Both the position numbers and the translations under genes were made by a program. A DNA stretch of 64,000 nucleotides from an uncultured Lachnospiraceae bacterium (lineage in GTDB: Bacteria; Bacillota; Clostridia; Lachnospirales; Lachnospiraceae). Each line of letters begins with the position of its first letter. The first letter of the stretch is position 1. Under the pieces are notes generated by a model, which was given only the letters and a program-made list of their open reading frames with translations, did not search any database and was not told the origin of the DNA. The DNA is taken from positions 12,470 through 76,469 of the forward strand of contig CAJUMM010000005.1 of NCBI GenBank assembly GCA_910586955.1. The letters are read 5' to 3'. Shown in pieces: positions 17,922-27,189 of the stretch.

Positions 17922-20567
17922 TCACTCCCGGGATTCCAGATACTGATCCGTCAGAAGTCCAGATCCCAGGTTTTCCTCCTCCGGAAGGCCTTTCGGCTCC
18001 TCATACTCCTCCAGGCGGGGTGCCTCGGGGAAAATAATTGTTACCTTAAACAGATCCCCGTCCAGGTAAACGTCAAAGCTCCCCTTCTGAAGCTCTGTCA
18101 GGTTCTTTGCAATCGACAGGCCCAGGCCGCTTCCCTCCGTACTCCTGGCCACATCGCCCCGGATAAACCGCTCGGTCAGTTCCCCTGCCTCGATGTTCAG
18201 GGGCTGCTCGGATATGTTTTTAATATGAAAGCGCACCATATGGCCCACCACCGTCAAATCCACATAAACCCTGGTCCTGGGCATGGCATACTTGGCCGCA
18301 TTGTTGTAAAGGTTCTCAATGATTCTCCACAGCCTCCGCCCATCCGCCTCAATAATTACAGGTTCCTTGGGCATATTCAGTACCAGCTGAAGGCCCTTCT
18401 CCTCAAATTTCTCGCTGAACTCCCCGTTGGTCTGGTTAATCAGCTCCTGGAAATTAATACGGATAAACTCCAGCTTCACATTTCCGGAACTGATCTTTGA
18501 AGCCTCCACCAGATCGTCTGTCAAATGTTTCAGCCGCTGGGCCTTATCCTCCAGAATTCCCAGATAGCTCCGCACCCGCTCATTGGGAATCTCTTCCCGT
18601 TTCAGAAGCTCCACATAATTGATAATGGAGGTGAGAGGCGTCTTAATATCGTGAGAGACATTGGTGATCAGATCCGTCTTCAGGCGCTCATCCTTAATGC
18701 TCTTTTCCACCGCCATAGACAGGCCGCCGCCCATTTGGTTCACTGCCTCTGCCAAAAGCCGGTTATCTCCTCCCAGCTGCTCCAAAGGAATCTGGTAAGT
18801 CAAGTCTCCCTGGGAGATCTTTCCAATCCCGTCCAGGACCCGCTGTCTCTGGACAGCCCTCTGAACCATCACTACCCCCACTGCAAAATCCAGGGACAAT
18901 GCCAGCAAAAATCCGAAAGTTCCGCAGCACATAAGAAAAAGATTTCCGGCCAGAAACAGAAGATAAGTAATGATTACTCTTGTGCCGATCTTGCGGCGCT
19001 GCATCATGGCACGCAGGGCCTCTGCCACCATACAGAGCAGGCTGCCCCTCCAAAGGATGCCGCTTTTCAGCCTCCTCACCATACTCAGATAGGCCGCCAG
19101 AAACAGAAGATTGATGGCAAAGGTCAATCCCCCTCCGTACAGAATCAGATCCCGCAGGCCCATAAAACGGTTTAGATATCTGGAGCCAAAGACAGATAAC
19201 AGAAACGTGGGAATCCCGCATAGAATCAAAGCCGTCTCCGTTTTCAGGCGGTCAAACCAGTTCAGGCGGATACTGCGGTCCCCGTCATCCGTTCCCCGGC
19301 CTGCCGCCACAGTCAGATATACCATGGTCAGAAGGTAAAGAAGGGCTCCCAGCACAGAGCCATACACAGCCATCTGGCTGACAGGGCGAATCTCATCATA
19401 CTGCCGCTTGAACTCCCGCAGATTATCACTGGCCATATACTTGGAGTCCACCGCAACAATCAAGGTATAGTCCCCCTCCACCGAAGGCGGATAGCCCTTC
19501 AGGTAGCTGCTCACATCACTCAGCGTCATAGGCATATTGACCGCTTCAAATTCCATATTGGAGCTGTCAAAGATAAGATAATCGGAATAGGCCGTCCGGA
19601 TATAACGAAGCAGGCTCTCCCTGTCCTGCACCTCTCCCTGCCCCAGCTTCTTCAGATTGGTAAATGCCACCTTCTCAAAATTATCTTCCGTAATGTGTTC
19701 TACACTGTTGGGAAGAAGAAGATAGCGCATATTTGTCATGCTGGGACTGAAAAGCTCCAGATTTTCTTTGTAAGAATAGAAATCATTATAAATCACCGAA
19801 AGAGCATTCTCCAAATCCTGATAGAGCGTCTGAAGCCGCTCCGGCGAAAGGTTCTGCTCTTCCGCATAATCAATTATGCTTCCGTACCCATCCGGGAGAT
19901 ACTTTTCTTCAACGCCTGTAATCTGATCCACAGACAGAATCAGAGACGCCTGCTCCGAACCGGATATCCGGGGTATCTCTCCTTCCCCGGAGAATGCCTC
20001 CTCCCCCTCCGGCTCTACAACAAGTTCCTCCGAGAAAAACCCGCCATCTTCTCCCAGGCCATCCTGGTACATAAAGGAAGAGGAGACTGCCACTCCCCGA
20101 TCATAAATAAGCTGTACCGTATAATCCCCGTCCTCATAAAGATAGCCTATGGTTCCGTCTTCATAGGTGATTTTCATCAGGGAGATGGTCTGTATCCCGT
20201 CCAGGGACCAGTTCAAAAGATCCGTCAGCTTGTAATACAGGCCTTTCCCCGAAGAAGGCGAGTGGACCACCCGGTTCTCCTGTGCATACTCCTGGATATC
20301 AATGACTTGTTTTGCGTCATAGACTCCGTTCTCTTCAAATTTACTTTCCCTGCTGGCTGCCCGGATGCAGCGGTGAATCTGCTCCAGCACCTCATTCTCA
20401 TAGGCAGAAGTGTTTTCAAAGCTGCCCTGCTGCTTCGGCCAGCCAATTCCGCCGCTTCCCATATAAAGGGTACAGATCACCACGGACAGTACCAGGATTA
20501 CGGCGCATGCGTCGTTCAGCAGGACAGCCAGGGCCTTCCAGCCGCCGGAATATTCCCATCTCTTCAT
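17922..20567 (-). CDS. Large multi-pass sensor histidine kinase
   Basis: An 881-residue kinase. TM1 is at about 12-37, followed by a large extracellular region to about 395, then a cluster of several hydrophobic helices (about 400-570), a short HAMP-like linker ([19 protein letters not shown]), HisKA with the phospho-His in [14 protein letters not shown] (about 633-646), and HATPase_c with [10 protein letters not shown] and [12 protein letters not shown]. It starts 3 bases after its response regulator gene and is coupled to it. The big extracellular domain and many membrane helices suggest sensing of an envelope or membrane signal; ligand unknown. Confidence 0.92.
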   Translation of the reverse strand: MKRWEYSGGWKALAVLLNDACAVILVLSVVICTLYMGSGGIGWPKQQGSFENTSAYENEVLEQIHRCIRAASRESKFEENGVYDAKQVIDIQEYAQENRVVHSPSSGKGLYYKLTDLLNWSLDGIQTISLMKITYEDGTIGYLYEDGDYTVQLIYDRGVAVSSSFMYQDGLGEDGGFFSEELVVEPEGEEAFSGEGEIPRISGSEQASLILSVDQITGVEEKYLPDGYGSIIDYAEEQNLSPERLQTLYQDLENALSVIYNDFYSYKENLELFSPSMTNMRYLLLPNSVEHITEDNFEKVAFTNLKKLGQGEVQDRESLLRYIRTAYSDYLIFDSSNMEFEAVNMPMTLSDVSSYLKGYPPSVEGDYTLIVAVDSKYMASDNLREFKRQYDEIRPVSQMAVYGSVLGALLYLLTMVYLTVAAGRGTDDGDRSIRLNWFDRLKTETALILCGIPTFLLSVFGSRYLNRFMGLRDLILYGGGLTFAINLLFLAAYLSMVRRLKSGILWRGSLLCMVAEALRAMMQRRKIGTRVIITYLLFLAGNLFLMCCGTFGFLLALSLDFAVGVVMVQRAVQRQRVLDGIGKISQGDLTYQIPLEQLGGDNRLLAEAVNQMGGGLSMAVEKSIKDERLKTDLITNVSHDIKTPLTSIINYVELLKREEIPNERVRSYLGILEDKAQRLKHLTDDLVEASKISSGNVKLEFIRINFQELINQTNGEFSEKFEEKGLQLVLNMPKEPVIIEADGRRLWRIIENLYNNAAKYAMPRTRVYVDLTVVGHMVRFHIKNISEQPLNIEAGELTERFIRGDVARSTEGSGLGLSIAKNLTELQKGSFDVYLDGDLFKVTIIFPEAPRLEEYEEPKGLPEEENLGSGLLTDQYLESRE

Positions 20568-20570
20568 TCT

Positions 20571-21263
20571 CTACAGCTTCTCCACTTTATAGCCGATTCC
20601 CCACACCACCTTCAGATAGCGGGGTTCTTTGGCATTGATTTCAATCTTTTCACGGATATGGCGGATATGGACTGCCACCGTATTGTCTGCACCGATAGCA
20701 TCTTCATTCCAGATGCTCTCATAGATCTGGTTGATAGAAAATACCTTTCCCTGATTCTTCACCAGCAAAAGCAAAATATTGTACTCAATAGGCGTCAGCT
20801 TTACAGGCTCCCCGTCCACAGTTACCTCTTTCAAATCGTCGTTCATCACCAAACCGCCTGTTTGATAAATCTTCTGGTTCTCCTCCGCCGCATTGCCCAG
20901 CTTTGTATAGCGCCGGAGCTGGGATTTCACCCGGGCCACCAGCTCCAGGGGATTAAAGGGTTTCGTCACATAATCATCCGCCCCGATATTCAGCCCCAGT
21001 ATCTTATCCGCATCTTCGGATTTGGCAGACAAAATAATAATGGGTATGCTGCTCTTTTCCCGGATCTTTAAAGTGGCCCGCAGCCCGTCCAGCCTGGGCA
21101 TCATAATGTCAATAATCAAAAGCTGGATATCATTCTTCTGCATCATATCCACAGCCTGTATCCCGTCGTAGGCTTTCAGGATCTGATATCCCTCCTGGGT
21201 CAGATAGATCTCAATGGCATCTACAATCTCCCTGTCATCATCGCACACCAATATGGTATTCAT
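20571..21263 (-). CDS. OmpR-family response regulator (VanR-like)
   Basis: A 230-residue regulator. Receiver: ILVCDDDREIV, phosphoacceptor in LLIIDIMMPRLDG, Ser in ILSAKSE and Lys in YVTKPFNPLEL. Effector: winged helix ending VAVHIRHIREKIEINAKEPRYLKVVWGIGYKVEKL. Layout and wording resemble VanR/YycF-type regulators. GAGGTGATAAGAG precedes the ATG. It is the first gene of the pair with the downstream kinase. Confidence 0.94.
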   Translation of the reverse strand: MNTILVCDDDREIVDAIEIYLTQEGYQILKAYDGIQAVDMMQKNDIQLLIIDIMMPRLDGLRATLKIREKSSIPIIILSAKSEDADKILGLNIGADDYVTKPFNPLELVARVKSQLRRYTKLGNAAEENQKIYQTGGLVMNDDLKEVTVDGEPVKLTPIEYNILLLLVKNQGKVFSINQIYESIWNEDAIGADNTVAVHIRHIREKIEINAKEPRYLKVVWGIGYKVEKL

Positions 21264-21283
21264 CTCTTATCACCTCATCTCCC

Positions 21284-21312
21284 ATTCTACCCTGTATTTT
21301 CAGTTATAACAA
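21284..21312 (-). promoter_or_regulatory. Predicted promoter of the second two-component operon
   Basis: Minus strand TTGTTA (21307-21312), 17-bp spacer, TAGAAT (21284-21289), about 20 bases before the start codon. Confidence 0.55.
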
Positions 21313-21361
21313 GAGATTTTGATTTCCCGCAGAAGGAATTCTTAAGATTTCTTTATGCCCG

Positions 21362-21411
21362 ATAGAAAAGGGCGGCCAGCGTCCCATAAAAACGGAACAG
21401 CCCGCCGCCGC
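21362..21411 (-). terminator. Probable terminator after degV
   Basis: Downstream of the DegV-like gene the minus strand forms an imperfect GC-rich hairpin (GGCGGC... / ...GCCGCC, 21371-21411) followed by CCCTTTTCTATC. Confidence 0.55.
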
Positions 21412-21427
21412 TTTTCTTTAAGCCTCC

Positions 21428-22312
21428 TTACTGAAGATAGGAGGCGTATTTTTCCTCGTCCCCGCTTAAGAATACAATTCCGATAATCCCCGGGCCTGTA
21501 TGGGCTCCGATAGCACAGCCTACCTGGGATTGGATAATCTCCCTGCAGTGATAGCGCTCCAGAAGCATCTGCTTCACTTTCTCACAGGTCTCCGGATCGT
21601 TGCCGTGCACCAGGCCAATGGCCTGTTTCTCCAGATTCACACCCCGCTCTCCCACAATCTCCACGCAGCGCTTCAGGGATTTCATCCTTCCCCGTACCTT
21701 CTCGATAGCCACCAGGGCCCCCTCATCGTTGACCTCAATAATGGGCTTCAGATCCAGGACCCCTCCCAGAACTGCCGAAGTTTTGCTCAGCCGGCCGCCC
21801 CGGTACAGATACTCCAAAGTATCCACAGTCACAATGTGCTCCATATGGTCAAAGAAGAACCGGGCAGCCTCCACCACCAGCTCTTTGGGAGCTCCCTTTT
21901 CCTGCATCTTAAGAAGCTTTATCACACCCAGGCCAAAGCCCATGGAGGCACATTTGGAATCAATGATGGTAATCCGGAAATCCGGATACTCTTCCAAAAG
22001 CTCTTCCTTGGCCAGATTGGCCGCATTGAAGGTTCCGGCAATACCGGTGGAGAAACAGAGGTATATCACCTCTTCTCCAGCCCTGGCATAGGGCTCAAAA
22101 TTTTCACGGAACATAAACTGGTTGATATGGTAGGTCTTAATATCCGCTCCTTCCGCCTGGATCCGGTAAAAATCAGAGGGAACAATGGTTTTGCCGTCAA
22201 AGTAGTCTACACCGTTAATTGTAACCGGCGTGGGTATCACATGCAGCTTATATTTCTCAATGATTTCCTTCGGCAGATCCGTAGCCGAATCCGTTATAAT
22301 TTTATATGACAT
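21428..22312 (-). CDS. DegV family fatty-acid-binding protein
   Basis: A 294-residue DegV protein: MSYKIITDSATDLP at the N-terminus, the FSTGIAGTFNAANLA motif (lipid carboxylate binding), IDSKCASMGFG, LEYLYRGGRLSK and a C-terminal IGAHTGPGIIGIVF. DegV/FakB-like proteins hold a fatty acid and can present it to FakA for phosphorylation. No fakA is adjacent. It is the last gene of a four-gene run with nadE, hslO and a methyltransferase. Confidence 0.92.
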   Translation of the reverse strand: MSYKIITDSATDLPKEIIEKYKLHVIPTPVTINGVDYFDGKTIVPSDFYRIQAEGADIKTYHINQFMFRENFEPYARAGEEVIYLCFSTGIAGTFNAANLAKEELLEEYPDFRITIIDSKCASMGFGLGVIKLLKMQEKGAPKELVVEAARFFFDHMEHIVTVDTLEYLYRGGRLSKTSAVLGGVLDLKPIIEVNDEGALVAIEKVRGRMKSLKRCVEIVGERGVNLEKQAIGLVHGNDPETCEKVKQMLLERYHCREIIQSQVGCAIGAHTGPGIIGIVFLSGDEEKYASYLQ

Positions 22313-22328
22313 CTCTCTTTTCCTCCCC

Positions 22329-24257
22329 TTATAAGTCTTTCAGTTCCTTAAGCCACAATTCTGCGGACCCATCGCTGGGCATACGCAGAGCCCCTCTGGG
22401 CGATACCGCCACGGAACCCACCTTGGGGCCGTCCGGCAGGCAGGAACGCTTAAACTGCTGCGAAAAGAACCGCTTGTAAAATACCTGAAGCCATTTCCGC
22501 AGCTCATCCTCCCCATAGCTATCCCCAAAGGCCAGCTTCGCCAAGCGGAAAATCTTAGAGGGAGAATACCCGAACCGCAGCACATAGTAGAGATAGAAAT
22601 CATGCAGTTCATAGGGCCCCACCAGATCCTCCGTCTTCTGGGAAATCACTCCATCCTCCGGAGGCAGAAGTTCCGGGCTCACCGGAGTATCCAGCACATC
22701 TAAAAGCACGCCCGAAAGTTCCGGATCCCCGCAGGAAGCCGCATAATAGCGCACCAGATGGCGCACCAAAGTTTTGGGCACCCCGGCATTTACACCGTAC
22801 ATGGACATGTGATCCCCGTTGTAGGTAGCCCAGCCAAGAGCCAGTTCCGACATATCTCCGGTTCCGATGACCAGTCCTCCTGTCTGATTGGCCAGGTCCA
22901 TCAATACCTGGGTACGCTCCCGGGCCTGGGCATTTTCATAGGTCACGTCACGATTCCCGCTGTCCTGGCCAATATCCCGGAAATGGACGGTAACGGCCTC
23001 CCGGATATCTACTTCCCGCAAGGATGCCTTAAGCCTCCTTGTGAGCTCACAGGCATTCCGGTAAGTCCGGTCCGTAGTGCCGAAGCAGGGCATAGTCACA
23101 CAGAGAATCCGTTCTCTGGGAATAGACAGGGCATCAAAGGCTTTTGCCGTCACCAAAAGAGCCAGCGTAGAATCCAATCCCCCGGAGATTCCCACCACTG
23201 CCTGGCTGCATCCCGTATGCTCCAGGCGTTTCTTCAGCCCCTGTACCTGAATGGAGAGAATTTCCTCACAGCGCCTTTCCCTATCCTCCCTGCCGTCGGG
23301 AACAAAGGGCCTGGGGGAAAATCTCCGCTCCAGAGATGTGTCTTCCTTCTTCAGGCGAAAGCCTATCTCCGAGTATCTTTTCTCGCTGCTCCTGGAATAA
23401 AAAGTGGTCATCCTCCTGCGCTCACTCAAAATCCGGCCCAAATCCAAATCTCCGTAAATGATCCCGTTCCGGAAACGAAGGGCCCGGCTTAAAATTCTTC
23501 CATTCTCCGCAATCAGGCTGTGACCTCCGAAAACCAGATCCTGGGTGGACTCCCCTTCCCCTGCATTGGCGTAGATATAACCGCACACCAGCCTGCCGGA
23601 CTGTCCGCCGATGAGCGCTTCCCGGTACTCTCCTTTTCCTGTGGTCTCATCGCTGGCAGAACAGTTCACAACTACCGTCGCTCCGGCCATGGCATGGCGG
23701 GTGCTGGGAGGCTCCGGAACCCAAACATCCTCACAGATCTCAGCCGCCACTCCAAGCCCGGGCATATCCTCGCAGGTAAAGATCTGGTTGGTTCCAAAGG
23801 GAATATAATCCCCCTTTTTTTTATCCTGCTCAAGCCACAGGAAATCCGGCTCCTCATTTCCCGGAACAAAATAGCGGAGTTCGTAAAACTCCCCGTAGTT
23901 GGGAAGACAGGTTTTGGGAACCATCCCTATGATTTCGCCCCGGTTCAAAGCCGCCGCCACATTATAGAGTTTCCCTTCCTTTACCCAGGGAAGCCCTACA
24001 AAAATCAAAGCGTCCAGATCTGCGGAAGCTTCCGCAACCGCAAACAGCGCCTCCCTGGCTCCCCTAAGAAGGGTCTCCTGGAGAAAAAGATCCCCGCAGG
24101 TATAGCCTGTAATGCAAAGTTCCGGAAATACAATGATCTTGGCCCCTTTCCCGGCCGCTTCCTTCATAAGACGGATCATTTCCTTTCCGTTGTACTCCGG
24201 ATCTGCCACCCGGATCTTCGGCGTTACAGCCGCTGTCTTTATAAATCCATGCTTCAT
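22329..24257 (-). CDS. nadE: Glutamine-dependent NAD(+) synthetase
   Basis: A 642-residue two-domain enzyme making NAD from deamido-NAD, ATP and glutamine. The N-terminal nitrilase-type glutaminase domain has Glu in VFPELCITGY, Lys in VPKTCLPNYGEF and the catalytic Cys in ICEDVW. The C-terminal synthetase has the PP-loop GISGGLDSTLALL and GTGDMSELALGWATY. The glutaminase domain means it can use glutamine instead of ammonia. It is between hslO and degV with gaps of 16-21 bases; GGGGGC precedes the start. Confidence 0.95.
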   Translation of the reverse strand: MKHGFIKTAAVTPKIRVADPEYNGKEMIRLMKEAAGKGAKIIVFPELCITGYTCGDLFLQETLLRGAREALFAVAEASADLDALIFVGLPWVKEGKLYNVAAALNRGEIIGMVPKTCLPNYGEFYELRYFVPGNEEPDFLWLEQDKKKGDYIPFGTNQIFTCEDMPGLGVAAEICEDVWVPEPPSTRHAMAGATVVVNCSASDETTGKGEYREALIGGQSGRLVCGYIYANAGEGESTQDLVFGGHSLIAENGRILSRALRFRNGIIYGDLDLGRILSERRRMTTFYSRSSEKRYSEIGFRLKKEDTSLERRFSPRPFVPDGREDRERRCEEILSIQVQGLKKRLEHTGCSQAVVGISGGLDSTLALLVTAKAFDALSIPRERILCVTMPCFGTTDRTYRNACELTRRLKASLREVDIREAVTVHFRDIGQDSGNRDVTYENAQARERTQVLMDLANQTGGLVIGTGDMSELALGWATYNGDHMSMYGVNAGVPKTLVRHLVRYYAASCGDPELSGVLLDVLDTPVSPELLPPEDGVISQKTEDLVGPYELHDFYLYYVLRFGYSPSKIFRLAKLAFGDSYGEDELRKWLQVFYKRFFSQQFKRSCLPDGPKVGSVAVSPRGALRMPSDGSAELWLKELKDL

Positions 24258-24278
24258 ATTTGCCCCCTATTAAAATTC

Positions 24279-25160
24279 TTACCTTTTGGACCGATGAAGA
24301 ATCTCTTTTAACTCCTCCACGGTAAACTCATAAGCCTGATTGCAGAAATGGCATGTAACCTCTATGGGCCTGCCCTCCCGGACCATTTCCCTGATCTCTT
24401 TGCTTCCGATGCTTACGATGGCCTTCTCCACACGTTCCTTGGAACAATTACAGGAGAAAGCGGTGGGCATGGTATCACTTATGACTAAGCCAAGCTCGCC
24501 CAGAAGCTCTTCCAGGATCTCCTCCGGCTTCAGTCCCCGATCCAGAAGTTCCGTCACGGAATGGAGTCCGGAAAGCCTTGCCTCCAAGGCCTCAATCACC
24601 CGTTCCTCCGTATAGGGCATAAGCTGGATAAGAAAACCTCCTGCCTGGCGCACCGTATTGTCCCTGTTTAAGAGAACACCCAGTCCTACCGAGGAGGGGA
24701 TCTGCTCCGATGTAGCAAAGTAATAAGTGAGGTCTTCTGCAATCTCCCCGGTCTGCAGGGTGGTCTGGCCCACATAAGGTTCTTTCATTCCCAGATCCTT
24801 AATCACCTGCAGCATTCCTTTACCCACAGCCCCGGCCACATCCAGTTTGCCTTTTCCATTGGCCGGAATCAGCACGGCAGGCTCATGGACATACCCCTTC
24901 ACATTGGCCCGGGAATCCGCTGTCACCACAATCCCTCCTAAGGGCCCGTCCCCCCGGATCTGGATAGTCAGAAGATCCTGTTCCCCTTTCATGGCGGCAC
25001 CCATCATGGCGCCGGCGCTTAAAGTACGGCCCAAAGCCGCCGTGGCCACGGGACTCGTGTTGTGAATCTTTCTCGCCTGCTCCACCAGTTCCCTGGAGGT
25101 CACGGCAAAGGCCCGGATCTGGCTGTCCGCCGCCATAGCCCTGACAATATAATCTGACAT
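24279..25160 (-). CDS. hslO: Hsp33 redox-regulated chaperone HslO
   Basis: A 293-residue Hsp33. The N-terminal fold includes GALMG-like AGAMMGAAMKGEQDLLTIQI and GDGPLGGIVVTADSRANVKGYV; the C-terminal zinc switch has CNC (FSCNCSKERVEK) and CHFC (VTCHFCNQAYEF). Zinc-bound Hsp33 is inactive; oxidation of these four cysteines releases zinc and activates holdase function. In an anaerobe this would matter under oxidative or hypochlorous stress. CAGGAGGG lies before the ATG. Confidence 0.95.
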   Translation of the reverse strand: MSDYIVRAMAADSQIRAFAVTSRELVEQARKIHNTSPVATAALGRTLSAGAMMGAAMKGEQDLLTIQIRGDGPLGGIVVTADSRANVKGYVHEPAVLIPANGKGKLDVAGAVGKGMLQVIKDLGMKEPYVGQTTLQTGEIAEDLTYYFATSEQIPSSVGLGVLLNRDNTVRQAGGFLIQLMPYTEERVIEALEARLSGLHSVTELLDRGLKPEEILEELLGELGLVISDTMPTAFSCNCSKERVEKAIVSIGSKEIREMVREGRPIEVTCHFCNQAYEFTVEELKEILHRSKR

Positions 25161-25179
25161 ATATTCCCTCCTGTACCCC

Positions 25180-25947
25180 TTATCTTCCGGGGCCTGTTTT
25201 TCCCTTCTCTCTTGCCGTCACATAAACCCGCTCCGCCGTCTCCCGGGGCCTAAGGCCCGTCTCTGCATCCAGAAAGCCCAGCACTTCCATCCCCGCTTCC
25301 TCCAAAAGCTCCTGCACACGTTCCAGGGAATAGGCCCTCTGGAAATGAGTCTCCTCAAACTTCCGGTATCTGCCGTCCTCCTCCCGGATAAACAGCGTCA
25401 GATCGTATTCATTGAGCCCTTCTATGGGATCGAAATAATTCTCCCAGATAAAGCTGCCCTCCCTGCGGTTCTCTGCAATGGTATTCTCTCCCAAAAGCTT
25501 CTCATATTTATAAACGGTATTCAAGTCAAAAAGGAAGATTCCTCCCGGATCTAAATAATTATTGACCAGCCGGAAGACCTTGAGAAGATCTGCCTCCTCC
25601 GTCACATAATTCATGGAATCGCAGACGCTTACCACCGCCCGGACCGTGCCGTACAGTTCAAACTCCCGCATATCCTGCAGGAGGTAGAGAATATCCAAAC
25701 CGGCCTTCCTTTGCTTCTGCACTGCCAGATTCAGCATCTCCTCCGAGGCATCTAAGCCGATCATATCATAGCCCGCCTTCGCCAGAAGCTCCGTCATACT
25801 GCCTGTCCCACAGCCCAGATCCAGAACCAGTCCATCCAAAATCCCGTACTGCCTTAATATCCCCACAATCCTGCGGCTCCATTCCTCATAGGGAATGTTA
25901 TCCATAAACAGATCGTAAACCTTTGCAAAGCCTGTATACGCTTCCAT
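25180..25947 (-). CDS. Class I SAM-dependent methyltransferase
   Basis: A 255-residue methyltransferase. Motif I is LVLDLGCGTGSMTELLAKAG, with the acidic end of beta-2 in MIGLDAS and AVVSVCDSMNYV as motif IV. This domain type is common in Firmicutes, often of unknown substrate (small molecule or tRNA). It starts 20 bases after the upstream terminator region and is followed by hslO, so it heads the four-gene unit; no clear own promoter is visible. Confidence 0.88.
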   Translation of the reverse strand: MEAYTGFAKVYDLFMDNIPYEEWSRRIVGILRQYGILDGLVLDLGCGTGSMTELLAKAGYDMIGLDASEEMLNLAVQKQRKAGLDILYLLQDMREFELYGTVRAVVSVCDSMNYVTEEADLLKVFRLVNNYLDPGGIFLFDLNTVYKYEKLLGENTIAENRREGSFIWENYFDPIEGLNEYDLTLFIREEDGRYRKFEETHFQRAYSLERVQELLEEAGMEVLGFLDAETGLRPRETAERVYVTAREKGKTGPGR

Positions 25948-25965
25948 CCCACTCTCCCGGCTTTT

Positions 25966-26002
25966 ATGAAAAGACAGCCCCCAAGAAAGCCTGGAGGCTG
26001 TC
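25966..26002 (-). terminator. Terminator after the HPr-like gene
   Basis: Minus strand stem GACAGCC / GGCTGTC (25996-26002 with 25973-25979) followed by TTTTCATAA. Confidence 0.8.
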
Positions 26003-26015
26003 CGATTTCCAATCG

Positions 26016-26270
26016 TTATTTGCTGCTTAAGAACTTCTCTATATTTGCAATCGCCTCTTCCTCATCTGCACCGCTTGCGGATACCGTAACCGTATCCCCT
26101 GAGTAAAGGCTGAGAGTCATCATTCCCATAATACTTTTCGCATTTACCTTCTTATTGTCGCTCTCCACATAGATCTCGCTGCCATACTGGCTGGCCACCT
26201 GTACCAGCAGCGCCACAGGCCGAGCCTCCAATCCCTCCGGAATCTGAATTGTGATCTCCTGCTTAATCAT
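26016..26270 (-). CDS. HPr-like (Crh-type) protein lacking catalytic His15
   Basis: An 84-residue HPr-fold protein. At the phosphohistidine position the sequence is EGLEARPVA, so residue 15 is Glu (codon GAG) in place of His, while the regulatory serine is kept (AKSIMGMM, Ser46). In Bacillus, Crh likewise lacks His15 (it has Gln) and keeps Ser46; it acts in catabolite regulation through HPr kinase and CcpA and is encoded next to whiA. The gene overlaps whiA by 4 bases and is last in the murB operon, the same neighbourhood as Bacillus crh. It cannot work as a classic PTS carrier. Whether Glu15 mimics a phosphate is open. Confidence 0.85.
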   Translation of the reverse strand: MIKQEITIQIPEGLEARPVALLVQVASQYGSEIYVESDNKKVNAKSIMGMMTLSLYSGDTVTVSASGADEEEAIANIEKFLSSK

Positions 26271-27166
26271 AATAATTTCTCCTCCTTGTTATCCCTTAGC
26301 TCCTCTGCAATCATACTCAGCTTCCTCAGCCTGTGGTTTACCCCCGATTTCCCCACGGGCGGATTCAGCATCTCTCCCAGCTCCTTTAAGGTAGTACCGG
26401 GCTGTTCCAGCCGAAGCTCGGCAATCTCAGCCAGATTTTCCGGAAGCTGTTCAAAGCCGATTGTCCGTTCGATGTATCTGATATCTTCAATCTGCTTTAC
26501 CGCTGCAGAAACGGTCTTATTCAAGTTGGCAGTCTCGCAGTTCACCTGCCGGTTCACAGAATTTCTCATCTCCTTGAGAATCCTTACATTCTCAAAATTC
26601 ATCAAAGCTACATGGGCCTCCATCACACTTAACATATCCGCAATCTGGGAACCTTCCTTCATGTACGTAATGTAGTGGTTTTTGCGCTGGGTAACCCGGG
26701 CTTCCATATCAAAGCTCCCAATCAATGTCCGCAGATACTCCGCCTCCGGCTCCGTATCGCAGACAATCTCAAAGTGATATCCTTTCTCCGGATCACTCAT
26801 AGAGCCGGAGGCCAGAAAAGCCCCTCTGATAAAAGCCCGCTTGCAGCAAAGGTTCTGGACCAGGGTATGCTTCACTGCAGACAGATCCCCATAAGAAGTC
26901 ACATCATAGCTTCTGCTTCCCCGGAAGCTCTGATTCTGTCTCACCGACACGTTCATGTCTATATTAAATGTTTTTCTTAATAATGTAAAGTATTTTCTTG
27001 CAACTGCCAGATTTTCCGTGTGCATATTCACACTGCCGGGGCCCTGCACCCCTTCCTTTACATGGCTGCAAAAATTTAAAATTGCAGCCGCCTCAGCCAA
27101 CCTGCAATGCCTGGCCGCCGGAATCTGGCGGGACAGCTCTTCTTTGATCTCACTGGAAAAAGACAT
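26267..27166 (-). CDS. whiA: DNA-binding protein WhiA
   Basis: A 299-residue WhiA: N-terminal LAGLIDADG-like domain (CCKRAFIRGAFLASGSMSDPEKGYHFEIV) and C-terminal helix-turn-helix (LRLEQPGTTLKELGEMLNPPVGKSGVNHRLRKL). It controls division and sporulation-type genes in Actinobacteria and affects division and chromosome segregation in Bacillus. The start MSFSSEIKEEL (27166) is chosen: GAGG lies 6 bases upstream and the sequence matches the family start; an upstream TTG would overlap rapZ. It lies between rapZ and the HPr-like gene. Confidence 0.94.
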   Translation of the reverse strand: MSFSSEIKEELSRQIPAARHCRLAEAAAILNFCSHVKEGVQGPGSVNMHTENLAVARKYFTLLRKTFNIDMNVSVRQNQSFRGSRSYDVTSYGDLSAVKHTLVQNLCCKRAFIRGAFLASGSMSDPEKGYHFEIVCDTEPEAEYLRTLIGSFDMEARVTQRKNHYITYMKEGSQIADMLSVMEAHVALMNFENVRILKEMRNSVNRQVNCETANLNKTVSAAVKQIEDIRYIERTIGFEQLPENLAEIAELRLEQPGTTLKELGEMLNPPVGKSGVNHRLRKLSMIAEELRDNKEEKLL

Positions 27167-27189
27167 CCGGCACCTCTTATTATTCTCTC

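Noticed and set aside
19695..21071. 458-codon plus-strand frame across the second two-component operon
   Set aside because: Spans the antisense of two clear genes and their junction; no domain.
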